Assembly: GCA_026129745.1 (NCBI GenBank)
Contig: JAHCHL010000006.1
Span: 1-64,000, forward strand
Source of the DNA: Fimbriimonadales bacterium
Lineage (GTDB): Bacteria; Armatimonadota; Fimbriimonadia; Fimbriimonadales; ATM1
Reading direction: 5' to 3'
DNA length: 64,000 nucleotides
The notes beneath the pieces are model-generated. The model saw only the letters and a list, made by a program, of their open reading frames with translations. It made no database searches and was not told the origin of the DNA. The position numbers and the translations under genes were made by a program. This document shows, piece by piece, positions 16,316 through 25,896 of the stretch; position 1 is the first letter of the stretch; each line of letters starts with the position of its first letter.

Positions 16316-18850
16316 CTATTGCTGCCCATCAACTCGGTATCTGACTTCGTAAACCCTTTGATTGCCGTTGTATCCGCCAATCACCGCCAAACGGTCGATG
16401 ACTGCATCTGGATTCGGGTCAGCCGCGAACATGGTTGGCTTGCCATTGACTATTAGCCAGACTCCGCCACTCCGCCGTGAGAATTGCAATCGCATTCTTT
16501 CTCCTGGTTTCATCATTGTTTCAGCATCCGATTGCTCGGATCCAAAGAGTCGGAATCGAGTAACCGTGTTTCCATATCCTCCAACGAACACGATGTAATC
16601 TTTGCCCGCAGACATACCTCGAGTAGCCGGTACGAATGCCCCGAGTATCCCGTCTTGCCTTGCTTCAATCTCGATCCAAATGTCGAACTCAACAGCGTTC
16701 AATCCATCAATGTACAAACTTGCTTCCGATCCGCCTTCATGAATCCATGCGATTGGAGTCGTGCTCCAGCCAGTTCCCTCAAATTTGATCCGATTGTCGC
16801 CTGGTCGCAAGATGGTAGCTTCAACAGCAGTCAGTTCGGATGGTGCGTTGGTTGGAAGGGGTGGTTTGCCGTATGGACCAACCATTCTCGCATAGAAGAA
16901 CCGATACGATTCATACATCGCATAGCCACGGCCTTCAGGATCATAAACATTCAGCTGCGTTCCGATTTCGCGGCCTCCGCGATTCCAAAACCAAATGCTG
17001 TCTCCACGATTCGAAATAGCAATCTCGACAATGGTAATATCACCTTGACGATTTGCGACCCATGTCACTCCCTTCAATTCGTCCCAAAGCCTTCCAACTT
17101 CCGCTCCATTGGTCGTCTTGTTGATTCGTAAGCCGATTACACCGTTGCGAGAAAACAGGCCATAGCCTTCGCCATCGAGAACCAGGTCGGCGTTGCGCCA
17201 GTTGCCCGACAATCGAAGCATGCCGTACCACGCGTTCTCGTCGTGCGCTTGCTTGTATTGAACTTCAATGCTTCCGAGGTTCACTGTGCCTGCGAAAGGA
17301 ACATGACTCCATTCGTCGCCATTGCCATCGATGATAGGTGTCATCGATACAATCAGCGGTGAGTAAGGAAACAATGGGTATGGGTCGACCAAGTCGTTGA
17401 GACCGTCACCATCTGAATCCTTCTTTTGCGGATCGAAGTTGAAGTATTGCGGATCAGGCTTTACCCAACTCGACTGAAGTGGATTTGGCGTCCACGTGCT
17501 GAGCATAACCTTGTGTAAGTCCAACATCAGGCCGTCTGTTTTCGGATTCTTTGGGTCTGAGCCAAATCGCTTTTCATCCAACGGCAGCCTCGGATCGTCA
17601 TCAGGAAATCCATCGCCGTCAGCATCAACGACTGTTATTGCCTCACCGAAGCACATTCGCAGCCACTGAATGTCGGTCAGCGTGCGATCCCAAAAAGCCA
17701 TTCCGTCCCAGTGCTCGCCGTGGCGTCCGCTTGTCGTCCATGTCGTTTCATCAAATCCGCCGCCTGCACGTGCGACTCTTTGTCTTGGTTCGTAATGATT
17801 GAAAACGATGCGGTCATCTTCACGGAAGGACAACGCGAACGCACTGTAACTTTCAAGTTGGTGGTGGAATTCGTGACAAGTAAGCCATGCGACATCTCCG
17901 CCACCGAGATACTGACTCCGACCTGGGAATCCTCTCGGAAAATTGTCTATTCCAAAAGTGCCTCCGCCTGAATTGTAATAGGTCCATTTCTTGGCCGCTG
18001 TATCCCATCGCCGGACGAATGTGATTTCAATCTGACCAGCATAAGGCGTCTCTTCCTGAACCGGATCTTTGTTTTCGCGGAGCGGGTCCTTAGTATCGAT
18101 AATGTTGAATGCGCCTCCACCTGGAGCGGCAAAATCAACTCCTGCGTATCCTCGCGAAACGGGCCAATTATTGAAGAACGGGTGTGCATTCGGTGGTTGA
18201 TTTCCCCATCTTTGCCATCTGTCGTCAATGAAGAACTTGAAATCAATCCACAATCGCATGCCGCTGTTCACCCAGAAGAAGAGCGCAGCTTTCTCCATTT
18301 CGCCCTTCATAAATGCCACTTCACCTTCAGTCATTTTTTCGGGGAGCTCTGCGATCAACCCCGATTCGTTGTGCGCTGAATCGACGTTAACGGCGTTCAA
18401 CATTAGAAGTACTTTCACAGGAATTCTAACGATAGTCTTGCGCCCAGCTGGTGCAAGCGTCGCCACCGCGTACTCTCTTCGCCATGGGGGATTCGATCCC
18501 CATGATCGCTCTAATGACGTCGGAGTTGCACCAGGGTCATAAATTCGGAAGAAGTATCGCGTTCCTGGCTTCAATCCATCTATCTTGATCTTGTGGAAGT
18601 TTGTAGTGCCGCTCAGTCTGTACTCTCTCGAATCCGTCCAAGGATCTTGTGGCATATTGAATGCAAGCAAATTGCCTTCGCGGACCTGCACGATCGTCTC
18701 TGTCGGCGTTGAGGTCGAATACTGAAGTACGAAGTAGTCCCTGCCCAGTTCACACACAGGCCTCATTGGATCGTGAAGCTGAGTGGTGTCGGGCTGATGC
18801 AGAAGTGGCTGCGATTGCAGCAATAAAAGTGCAGCATGAAGGATCATCAT
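16316..18850 (-). CDS. Large exported protein with HExxH motif and type-3 thrombospondin repeats
   Basis: The 844-residue product has an N-terminal hydrophobic signal (ILHAALLLLQSQPLL). A fibronectin-III-like segment follows (ETIVQVREGNLLAF.., KIKIDGLKPGTRYFFRIYDP, residues about 50-130). The middle has WLTCHEFHHQLESY near residue 330, an HExxH zinc-protease motif, with GEHWDG downstream as a possible source of a third ligand. Two acidic calcium-binding loops come next: DADGDGFPDDDPRLP and DSDGDGLNDLVDPYP. The C-terminal 300 residues are beta-rich and end in VIGGYNGNQRVYEVRY, reminiscent of jelly-roll adhesion domains. I infer a cell-surface or secreted metallopeptidase, but no named family fits the whole. 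It sits 3 bp after the prolyl oligopeptidase gene, likely one operon. Confidence 0.6.
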   Translation of the reverse strand: MMILHAALLLLQSQPLLHQPDTTQLHDPMRPVCELGRDYFVLQYSTSTPTETIVQVREGNLLAFNMPQDPWTDSREYRLSGTTNFHKIKIDGLKPGTRYFFRIYDPGATPTSLERSWGSNPPWRREYAVATLAPAGRKTIVRIPVKVLLMLNAVNVDSAHNESGLIAELPEKMTEGEVAFMKGEMEKAALFFWVNSGMRLWIDFKFFIDDRWQRWGNQPPNAHPFFNNWPVSRGYAGVDFAAPGGGAFNIIDTKDPLRENKDPVQEETPYAGQIEITFVRRWDTAAKKWTYYNSGGGTFGIDNFPRGFPGRSQYLGGGDVAWLTCHEFHHQLESYSAFALSFREDDRIVFNHYEPRQRVARAGGGFDETTWTTSGRHGEHWDGMAFWDRTLTDIQWLRMCFGEAITVVDADGDGFPDDDPRLPLDEKRFGSDPKNPKTDGLMLDLHKVMLSTWTPNPLQSSWVKPDPQYFNFDPQKKDSDGDGLNDLVDPYPLFPYSPLIVSMTPIIDGNGDEWSHVPFAGTVNLGSIEVQYKQAHDENAWYGMLRLSGNWRNADLVLDGEGYGLFSRNGVIGLRINKTTNGAEVGRLWDELKGVTWVANRQGDITIVEIAISNRGDSIWFWNRGGREIGTQLNVYDPEGRGYAMYESYRFFYARMVGPYGKPPLPTNAPSELTAVEATILRPGDNRIKFEGTGWSTTPIAWIHEGGSEASLYIDGLNAVEFDIWIEIEARQDGILGAFVPATRGMSAGKDYIVFVGGYGNTVTRFRLFGSEQSDAETMMKPGERMRLQFSRRSGGVWLIVNGKPTMFAADPNPDAVIDRLAVIGGYNGNQRVYEVRYRVDGQQ

Positions 18851-18853
18851 TGG

Positions 18854-20989
18854 CTATTCACCGAACCCTTTTGGAAGCCGTATCCCAAGAGTCTTGACCA
18901 AGAAGGCATAGGTGTCGGAGATCTCGTCGATCACCATCGACATTGGCTTGCCGGCACCGTGTCCGGCACGCGTTTCGATTCGAATGAGAATTGGCGCGTC
19001 GCCTAATTGCGCTGCTTGGAGTGTCGCAGCATACTTGAAGCTGTGGCCAGGCACCACACGATCGTCATGGTCTCCTGTCGTAATCAACGTTGCCGGATAC
19101 GATACTCCCTCGCGAATGTTGTGTAGTGGTGAATACGCGTAAAGCGTTTGGAACTCATCCTCATTTTCAGAGCTGCCGTACTCCGGTATCCATGCCCAAC
19201 CAATTGTGAACTTGTGATACCGGAGCATATCCATGACACCAACGGCGGGCAATGCGGCGCCAAACAAATCAGGTCTTTGATTAACGACCGCGCCAACTAG
19301 CAGGCCGCCATTGCTGCCTCCTTGAATTGCAAGCCTGTTAGAATTTGTGTACTTGTTTTCGGTTAGCCACTCTGCACTCGCGATGAAATCATCGAAAACA
19401 TTCTGCTTGCGACTGCCCATTCCTGCTTGGTGCCACTCCTCGCCATACTCGGCGCCGCCACGCAGGACTGCTACTGCAAATACGCCGCCCATTTCCATCC
19501 ATACAAGACTCGAAACGGAAAACCAAGGCGTCATGTTCACGGAGAATCCGCCGTATCCATACAGCAATGTCGGCAATTCACCATTCAAGTCAATTCCCCG
19601 TTTGTGCGTTACAAATAGAGGGATTTGAGTGCCATCTTTGCTTGTGGCGAAGAACTGGCGCGTTTGATAATCAGATGGTCGGAAATCGACTTGAGGCTCT
19701 CTAAATACTGAGGATTGGCCGGACACAATGTCGTATCGAAAGATCGTGTTGGGAGTGGTGAAGCTTGAGAAGGAATAAAATGTTTCTTTGCTGCTCGCCC
19801 TACCGCCAAATCCAGATGCCGAACCGAGACCAGGCAATCGAAGCGTTCCATCCGGGTTGCCAGACTTCGTAAATATGCGAACGAGAGAGTTGGCATCTCT
19901 CAAGTATCTGGCGAAAAACTTGCCGCCAACACATGAAACTTGTTCCAGCGGATAGACGCCCTCTGGAATGATGTCCTTCCAATTACTTGGATCAGGATTG
20001 TCGATGTCAATTGCAACGAGTCGCCCCTTTGGAGCATCAAGAGTGGTCTGCACATAAAAGATGTTGCCGTCGTTCGCTACGTAGCTGTACTCAGCTTCAA
20101 AGTTGGGTATGAGTTCAATGACATCAGAGTCGCCGGCACGAAGCCGCTTGTAGAACAGCTGATTCTTGGATTCTGCGCCTTTCCAAACGATAATGACAAG
20201 ATAATCCCCGTCCTCGGTCGCAATTCCACCAAATCCCCACTCTCTTTCATCGTCTCGTTTGTATACAAGGACATCTTCTGATTGGGAGGTCCCCACACGA
20301 TGGTAGTACAGCTTTTGATAAATATTGACGCCGAGTAGTTCTTCGCCTGGCCTTGGTTCATCGTATCTTGAATAGAAGAATCCTTCCGAATCTTGAGTCC
20401 ATGATGCTCCTGAAAATTTGCTCCATTTGATCGATTCGCCAATGTCTTCGCCTGTTGCGACGTCCCTAACCTTCCACTCAAGCCAGTCCGATCCGCCGCT
20501 TTGGATGGCGTATGCGAGATATCTGCCATTTGGGCTCGGAGACCAAGGTCCAAGCGCGACCGTTCCGTCTTTGCTGAGCTTGTTTGGATCAAGGAGCACC
20601 CTCGCATCAGCGTTGAGTGCATCGGCAACGTAAAGGACGGCTTGGTTCTGCAACCCGCTGTTTCGCGTAAAGAAGTACTTGCCGCCTTCGGCGACAGGGG
20701 TACTGAATCTCTCGTAATTCCACAGTTTGGTGAGTCGATCTCTGATCGCACCACGCTCTCGAATCCTTTTAAGGAAGCCAAACGTTAAGGCATTCTGTGA
20801 TTCGATCCAAGCTCGAGTGTCAGCAGATTCCGTGTCTTCAAGCCACCGATAGGGATCTGCGACCAGCGTTCCGAAGTAGTCATCGACGAAGTCTACCTTT
20901 CGCGATTCTGGATACTGCAATCGGTCAATCATGGCAATTACTGTCGCTGAAGCCGCGACTGAAGTGATCAAGATCAAAAGGCGTTTCAT
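18854..20989 (-). CDS. Prolyl oligopeptidase (peptidase family S9A)
   Basis: The enzyme cuts short peptides after proline. The 711-residue protein has an N-terminal hydrophobic stretch (MKRLLILITSVAASATVIA), suggesting export, then the typical DPYRWLED motif, a seven-bladed beta-propeller, and an alpha/beta-hydrolase domain. The catalytic triad is visible: Ser559 in GGSNGG, Asp near 643 in DHDDRV, His677 in RAGHGAG. GYGGF (oxyanion region) and LRGGAEYGEEWHQAG are typical of the family. It is probably co-transcribed with the HExxH protein just downstream, a plausible pair for outside-cell protein digestion. Confidence 0.93.
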   Translation of the reverse strand: MKRLLILITSVAASATVIAMIDRLQYPESRKVDFVDDYFGTLVADPYRWLEDTESADTRAWIESQNALTFGFLKRIRERGAIRDRLTKLWNYERFSTPVAEGGKYFFTRNSGLQNQAVLYVADALNADARVLLDPNKLSKDGTVALGPWSPSPNGRYLAYAIQSGGSDWLEWKVRDVATGEDIGESIKWSKFSGASWTQDSEGFFYSRYDEPRPGEELLGVNIYQKLYYHRVGTSQSEDVLVYKRDDEREWGFGGIATEDGDYLVIIVWKGAESKNQLFYKRLRAGDSDVIELIPNFEAEYSYVANDGNIFYVQTTLDAPKGRLVAIDIDNPDPSNWKDIIPEGVYPLEQVSCVGGKFFARYLRDANSLVRIFTKSGNPDGTLRLPGLGSASGFGGRASSKETFYSFSSFTTPNTIFRYDIVSGQSSVFREPQVDFRPSDYQTRQFFATSKDGTQIPLFVTHKRGIDLNGELPTLLYGYGGFSVNMTPWFSVSSLVWMEMGGVFAVAVLRGGAEYGEEWHQAGMGSRKQNVFDDFIASAEWLTENKYTNSNRLAIQGGSNGGLLVGAVVNQRPDLFGAALPAVGVMDMLRYHKFTIGWAWIPEYGSSENEDEFQTLYAYSPLHNIREGVSYPATLITTGDHDDRVVPGHSFKYAATLQAAQLGDAPILIRIETRAGHGAGKPMSMVIDEISDTYAFLVKTLGIRLPKGFGE

Positions 20990-21065
20990 TTGGCAATACC
21001 AATGGATTTGATCTTTTACCCTGAGTAGAAGGTATGCTTCACGAGTGACCGGAGGGGAACGCCGT

Positions 21066-22400
21066 ATGGGCTACGCGGCTGCGCTTTTTTTCGTCGCATT
21101 TTCACTTGCTTTGCCTGGATGCTCCAGGTCAGAAGCAGCAGAGTCGTTAGCTCCGGTCCAAATTGGCCTATCGGTGTCGAACCCCAAACCAAAACCTTCT
21201 GGGCTTGCCATGTTTGAGCCTGCTGAGGGCTGCCTCATCGGCGCCTACATCGATAAAGACCCAGCTATGAAGAGCCACCGAGTGGTCGATGGAAGAAGCC
21301 ATGCCGATCCGCTGGAGTTCGACGCAATCACGGGAAAGCGCCATGCCATGTACTTCTTCTATCTTGGATATGGAAGGCCGTTGCCAAAGAACTGGGTCGC
21401 AGAGCTTAAGGTTCGTGGCAAGATCGTGCACATTGCATTGGAGCCAAATCAAGGCCTTGATGCGGTCAAAGACGATGAGTATCTCAACCAGTTGGCTAAG
21501 GATATGGCTGCATCTGGCGCAACCATTTTCTTGCGCTACGCATCGGAAATGAACGGAGCTTGGGTTGAGTACGGTGGCAATCCAAGGAAATTCATCGAGA
21601 AGTGGCGGATTGTCTACAACGTAGTTAAGAGACATGCGCCGAATGTGGTACTTGTCTGGTGTCCTTACACGACTCCGAGCGACAACATCGACGCATACTA
21701 TCCGGGTGATGATTACGTCGATTGGGTCGGCGTAAACATGTACAATGTCACTTACTTCAATCAAAACCCTCGGACGCCTGCGAGGCATGTTCGGCCTACT
21801 GACATGTTGGACCAAGTCTATAACACTTACTCGCGTAGAAAGCCCATCATGATATGCGAGTACGGAGTCACTAATTTTTCCGCACTGGAGAATCGGTCCG
21901 TAGCCGACTACGCTGTCCAGTCCATCACGGAACTCTATACTGCCCTTAGGACTCGCTATCCGCGAGTCAAGTGCATAAACTACTTCAATGCGAATGCCCT
22001 AACAATCGCACACCGTAGAAACAACGACTATACAGTCACAAGTAATCCTCGTGTGCTTCAAGCTTACAGAAGAGCCATTTCAGACCCATACTTTCTGTCC
22101 AGCATTTCCGGACCTGACGACCTCACTCCTCCCGCCCCCCTGGGATCAGGAATGACTTTGACCCTGCAATCGTCATTGTATCTAAGAGATTTGCCCGGTG
22201 CTGTGCGGATTGAACTCTATGTCGACGAAAGCAAAGTGGATGACGGAGTTTTTGAACCTGGCTCGAAGATTGAATTACACCAACTGGTAACTGAGCTCGG
22301 TTCAGTGACACTGACTGCAAGAGCTTATGACAGAAATGGGCAGTTGATTGGCCATGGAAAGTGGGACGTTATTGTTGTAGATCATGAGATTCAACATTGA
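21066..22400 (+). CDS. Lipoprotein glycoside hydrolase, GH26-like
   Basis: The 444-residue protein starts at ATG 21066 with a GGAGGGGA ribosome-binding site eight bases upstream; a GTG at 21045 is less likely. A lipobox (LALPGC, Cys19) anchors it. The catalytic barrel has FLRYASEMNGAW (Glu161, probable acid/base) and MICEYGVTN (Glu265, probable nucleophile), with WVGVNMYN between them, the pattern of GH26 beta-mannanases and related clan GH-A enzymes. A C-terminal beta domain of about 100 residues follows (RIELYVDESKVDDG). It probably hydrolyses beta-linked polysaccharide outside the cell; the substrate is uncertain. Its end overlaps the Rieske oxygenase gene by 17 bp. Confidence 0.75.
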   Translation: MGYAAALFFVAFSLALPGCSRSEAAESLAPVQIGLSVSNPKPKPSGLAMFEPAEGCLIGAYIDKDPAMKSHRVVDGRSHADPLEFDAITGKRHAMYFFYLGYGRPLPKNWVAELKVRGKIVHIALEPNQGLDAVKDDEYLNQLAKDMAASGATIFLRYASEMNGAWVEYGGNPRKFIEKWRIVYNVVKRHAPNVVLVWCPYTTPSDNIDAYYPGDDYVDWVGVNMYNVTYFNQNPRTPARHVRPTDMLDQVYNTYSRRKPIMICEYGVTNFSALENRSVADYAVQSITELYTALRTRYPRVKCINYFNANALTIAHRRNNDYTVTSNPRVLQAYRRAISDPYFLSSISGPDDLTPPAPLGSGMTLTLQSSLYLRDLPGAVRIELYVDESKVDDGVFEPGSKIELHQLVTELGSVTLTARAYDRNGQLIGHGKWDVIVVDHEIQH

Positions 22401-23463
22401 CCCTGATATCAGGAAGGCAGCTACGATGCCTTCTCGTTTTTACACAGATGCAGACCTTTACTCGGAATCTATCGAAAAAGTCTTTGCCAAGTCGTGGCAA
22501 TTCATTGGAGACTCCGATCTTGTCAAGGTCCCGGGCCAGACTCATCCACTAGTGCTCTTAGACGGATGTCTAAACGAGCCGATCGTCCTCACTCGAGACG
22601 TCGATGATCGAATCCATTGTCTGTCGAATGTTTGTACGCATCGAGGCAACCTCGTTTGTGAGAGCGGAGGCAACGACAGATACCTGCGGTGCAGATATCA
22701 CGGCCGTCGATTCGGACTGGATGGAAAGTTTCAGTTCATGCCTGAGTTTGAGGACGTCCAAGGTTTTCCATCCGATAGCGATCATTTGCCAACCATTCCA
22801 TTCGGCCATTGGGAGCGATTTCTGTTCGCTGCGGTAACTCCGAAGATGTCTCTTGAGGACTACTTGAAGCCTATGGTCGAACGCATAGGTTGGATGCCGA
22901 TTTCGAACTTCTGGCATGATCCTTCTCGTGCTAGAGAGTATCTCATCAATGCGAACTGGGCTCTATACATTGACAACTATTTGGAAGGCTTTCATATCCC
23001 ATTTATACATGCAGCGCTCAATGCAACATTAGATTATGGAAACTATCGTTCAGAGTTGTTCGATTCGGGGAACGTACAAATCGGGATAGCTGGGGATGGC
23101 GAGTTCGCATTCGATCTTCCTGAGAACTCACCGGATTTCGGACAAAGCATAGCTGCCTATTACTTCTGGCTATATCCAAACACAATGTTCAACTTCTACC
23201 CGTGGGGGCTGTCGATCAATGTAGTGAGACCCGTTTCACACGATCGGACTAAGGTGTCTTTTATCCCATACGTGTGGGACGAATCGAAGATTGGCATCGG
23301 AGCCGGTGCCGCATTGGATCGAGTGGAGAGAGAAGACGAGGTTGTCGTTGAGCTTGTGCAAAGAGGCCTTCGATCGCGACTGTATGATCGGGGCAGGTAC
23401 TCGCCAAAACGAGAGAACGGTGTCCATCAGTTTCACCGCATGCTCGCAAGCGACTTGGGTTAG
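22384..23463 (+). CDS. Rieske [2Fe-2S] aromatic-ring-hydroxylating-type oxygenase, alpha subunit
   Basis: The 359-residue protein has a Rieske cluster motif (CTHRGN with Cys84 and His86; CRYHGRRF with Cys103 and His106) and a mononuclear iron site (NYLEGFHIPFIH, His204 and His209). This matches the ring-hydroxylating dioxygenase and choline-monooxygenase group. Such enzymes use electrons from a reductase to insert oxygen into an organic substrate; no reductase or small subunit is nearby and the substrate is unknown. It begins inside the end of the GH26-like gene, so translation is probably coupled. Its stop overlaps the convergent SMP-30-like gene by four bases. Confidence 0.88.
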   Translation: MRFNIDPDIRKAATMPSRFYTDADLYSESIEKVFAKSWQFIGDSDLVKVPGQTHPLVLLDGCLNEPIVLTRDVDDRIHCLSNVCTHRGNLVCESGGNDRYLRCRYHGRRFGLDGKFQFMPEFEDVQGFPSDSDHLPTIPFGHWERFLFAAVTPKMSLEDYLKPMVERIGWMPISNFWHDPSRAREYLINANWALYIDNYLEGFHIPFIHAALNATLDYGNYRSELFDSGNVQIGIAGDGEFAFDLPENSPDFGQSIAAYYFWLYPNTMFNFYPWGLSINVVRPVSHDRTKVSFIPYVWDESKIGIGAGAALDRVEREDEVVVELVQRGLRSRLYDRGRYSPKRENGVHQFHRMLASDLG

Positions 23464-24335
23464 CGAAGTCCTGGCACTCCCAAACGTATACTATATAAGC
23501 CTGTTCTCGCGGTTATAAATAACGTCTTGTTGTCAGCCCCTCCGAATGCACAGTTCGCAGCAATCTCGGGAGTTTCAATTATTCCAATCCGCCTACCCGA
23601 AGGAGTGAACACTTGAACTCCGCCACTTCCTGTGCAATAGATGTTGCCACGCTGATCGATGGCAAGTCCATCCGGCACCCCAGGTTTTGTTCCCTTCATG
23701 TCGGCAAATACTCGTCCTACATCGAGGGTTCCGTCGCTCTTCACTCCATAAGCTCTCAAGTGTCCGCGGGCTGAATCAGAAACGTACAGAGTCTTTTGAT
23801 CAGGCGAGAATCCAATTCCGTTCGGTCGCAACATATCTCTTGCAAGCAACTCGACTGAGCCAGTGGTCTTAATCCGAAAAACACCATAGAACCCAAGCTC
23901 TTCTTGCGACTGCTGGATTCCGTATGGAGGATCAGTGAAGTAGATGTCTCCATTGTTGCGAACTGCTAGGTCGTTTGGAGCATTGAATCGCTTTCCTTGA
24001 TACCGATCGGCCAAGACTGTCACTTTGCCGTCCAATCCTGTTCGAGTCACTCGGCGCGTCGCCTGCTCACAAGTAATGAGCGTTCCGTCAGAGTCGATTG
24101 CGTTTCCATTTGCACGATTGGATGGCGATCGCCAAGATTGCAACTCGCCGGAAGGATTGTAAACGTAGATTGTGTCACCGTCGATGTCGCTGAAAACTAA
24201 CACTCCAGCCTTTGTCCAAACCGGACCTTCGACGAACTTGAAGCCTCGTGCGACCTGTGAGACTTTGGAGCCTGCGGGAACAATCTCCGTCCAAGTTATT
24301 TCTCCCTGCGCCAGGAAGATTGCTAATGCGATCAT
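23460..24335 (-). CDS. SMP-30/gluconolactonase-like exported protein
   Basis: The protein is a six-bladed beta-propeller of the SMP-30/gluconolactonase family, about 291 residues from ATG 24335. That start overlaps the epimerase-like gene stop by four bases (ATGA) and gives a short hydrophobic N-terminus (MIALAIFLAQG) suggesting export. Visible family marks are FVEGPVWTKAGVLVFSDIDGD, RANGNAIDSDGTLITCEQ, NAPNDLAVRNNGDIYFTDPPYG and DGLAIDQRGNIYCTG, including the Asn and Asp residues that bind the divalent metal. It probably hydrolyses a lactone; the substrate is unclear. Confidence 0.87.
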   Translation of the reverse strand: MIALAIFLAQGEITWTEIVPAGSKVSQVARGFKFVEGPVWTKAGVLVFSDIDGDTIYVYNPSGELQSWRSPSNRANGNAIDSDGTLITCEQATRRVTRTGLDGKVTVLADRYQGKRFNAPNDLAVRNNGDIYFTDPPYGIQQSQEELGFYGVFRIKTTGSVELLARDMLRPNGIGFSPDQKTLYVSDSARGHLRAYGVKSDGTLDVGRVFADMKGTKPGVPDGLAIDQRGNIYCTGSGGVQVFTPSGRRIGIIETPEIAANCAFGGADNKTLFITARTGLYSIRLGVPGLR

Positions 24336-25363
24336 TTTTTCATTGTGAACGATTTCCAAGCAACGTCTTCTTCGTCGTAGCGGACGCGGAACGAATCAGG
24401 GGGATTTAGCAGCTCGTACTCAGCCGTATTTTGGATCGCTGCAATCAGATCAGTTCTGTGCGACCATCCCAGCGTATTACGGATCTTAGAAGAATCCACC
24501 ATGAGGTGATGGCGAGTGTCAAAATTCGATCGCAGGGATTCAGGGAGCGCATCCGAAGGGATTGTGCGGATTTCTCCGTGCCAGTTCATGGCCTTGGCTA
24601 TGAGCTCTACCCATTCACGCTCAGAGTGAAACTTGCTGTCAGCAACATTGAATACTTCACTGGCGGTGCGATCGTCCACAACTGCTTTTAGTATCGCGTC
24701 AGCAATGTCTTCTACATATCCTCTCGTTGAGCGCCAACCGGCCAAACCATCCTCAAGCAGAATGAAGTCCCGCTTGTCGACCATGCTTCGAAGATAACCG
24801 TATAATCTGTGCTGATAGTCGCCTGGGCCATACACCATCGGCAACCTCAATACAGTACCGACAAGTTCTTTGTCGCTTAGAACAATGTGTTCGATGGGAA
24901 TCTTGTCGTAGTGATCCAAGAGTCGTTTCGGATCATCGTTCCCTCTCTGAATCTCACCTCGATAAGGATATAAGTTCTTTCGAAGTGGCGACTCCTCAGT
25001 CAGAATTTCATTTTCCACATCACCGGTTTCTGTACCCAAGATTCGCCCAAATGCACGATAAACGTCCATTGAGCTGATGGAAACAATCCTCTTTGCAAAT
25101 CCTCGAAACGCTTCCATGATCTCTGTTGCGTCTGACTCTATCACAGGGATCATGTCGAGAACGACATCGGGATTCGTTTGCCTGAGCGCCGCAACGAATT
25201 GTGCCAAATTCCGCCTGTCTCCCTTTATGGTGTTCACTTCTTGTGGCGTGGAAGTCGGTGATTGCCCGCGGTTAAAGAGAGTCACGTTGTGCCCGTACGC
25301 GATCAAGCGTCGTACAACAGGTGGCCCGATGAATCTGGAACCTCCTATAACCAGCACATTCAT
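24332..25363 (-). CDS. NAD-dependent epimerase/dehydratase-like protein
   Basis: The 343-residue protein has an N-terminal Rossmann motif (VLVIGGSRFIGPPVVRRL) and follows extended short-chain dehydrogenases: SISSMDVYRAFG, LRLPMVYGPGDYQHRLYGYL, FNVADSKFHSEREWVELIA, and a C-terminal NTLGWSHRTDL. I do not see a clear Tyr-x-x-x-Lys catalytic pair, so it may be an atypical member, perhaps nucleic-acid or sugar-nucleotide binding like the CSP41 group. It is upstream of, and overlaps by ATGA, the SMP-30-like gene, suggesting a shared carbohydrate task. Confidence 0.8.
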   Translation of the reverse strand: MNVLVIGGSRFIGPPVVRRLIAYGHNVTLFNRGQSPTSTPQEVNTIKGDRRNLAQFVAALRQTNPDVVLDMIPVIESDATEIMEAFRGFAKRIVSISSMDVYRAFGRILGTETGDVENEILTEESPLRKNLYPYRGEIQRGNDDPKRLLDHYDKIPIEHIVLSDKELVGTVLRLPMVYGPGDYQHRLYGYLRSMVDKRDFILLEDGLAGWRSTRGYVEDIADAILKAVVDDRTASEVFNVADSKFHSEREWVELIAKAMNWHGEIRTIPSDALPESLRSNFDTRHHLMVDSSKIRNTLGWSHRTDLIAAIQNTAEYELLNPPDSFRVRYDEEDVAWKSFTMKK

Positions 25364-25404
25364 GGTTACGACAATACCTGGCGCTTTGGGATATAGTTGA
25401 GAAC

Positions 25405-25896
25405 ATGATCAGTAAGCAGCTTGCGAAGATGTTGAATGAGCAGATTGGGCACGAACTCCAGGCGAGTCAGCAGTACCTCGCGATCTCAATCTACTTCCAT
25501 ATGAAGCAGTTGGATGGCTGGGGCGCGTTTTTCAGGCGTCAGGCGGCCGAAGAAAGATTCCACGCCATGAAGATTCTGGATTTCCTAATCTCAGTGGACT
25601 CTCGACCGATAGTCCCATCTGTTGAGGGAGTTTCGAGTGACTTCAAGAGTGACCTTGACCCCGTAAAGGCTTCCCTCGATTGGGAACGTCAAGTGACGAA
25701 GCAGATCCATGACATGGCGGACCAAGCATTCAAGGACAAGGACCACACGTCACTGCAGTTCTTGCAGTGGTTTATCAGCGAACAAATCGAAGAGGAGAAT
25801 CTGATGGAGAAGTTGGTCGCGCTCGTGAAGAGCGGAATCAACATGTTCCAAGCAGAGCCATTGCTTCCTACTCCGGAGGAGGATCACGAGAACTAA
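25405..25896 (+). CDS. ftnA: Non-haem ferritin
   Basis: The protein is an iron-storage ferritin of 163 residues, the usual length. Ferroxidase-centre residues are visible: Glu in IGHELQASQQY near residue 17, the EERFHAMK motif near residue 50, and the second Glu pair in FISEQIEEENLMEKL. It forms a 24-mer shell that oxidises Fe(II) and stores it as mineral in the cytoplasm. The C-terminal extension (LLPTPEEDHEN) is short and acidic. It is divergent from the epimerase-like gene, and its stop overlaps the convergent HEAT-repeat gene by four bases. Confidence 0.95.
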   Translation: MISKQLAKMLNEQIGHELQASQQYLAISIYFHMKQLDGWGAFFRRQAAEERFHAMKILDFLISVDSRPIVPSVEGVSSDFKSDLDPVKASLDWERQVTKQIHDMADQAFKDKDHTSLQFLQWFISEQIEEENLMEKLVALVKSGINMFQAEPLLPTPEEDHEN

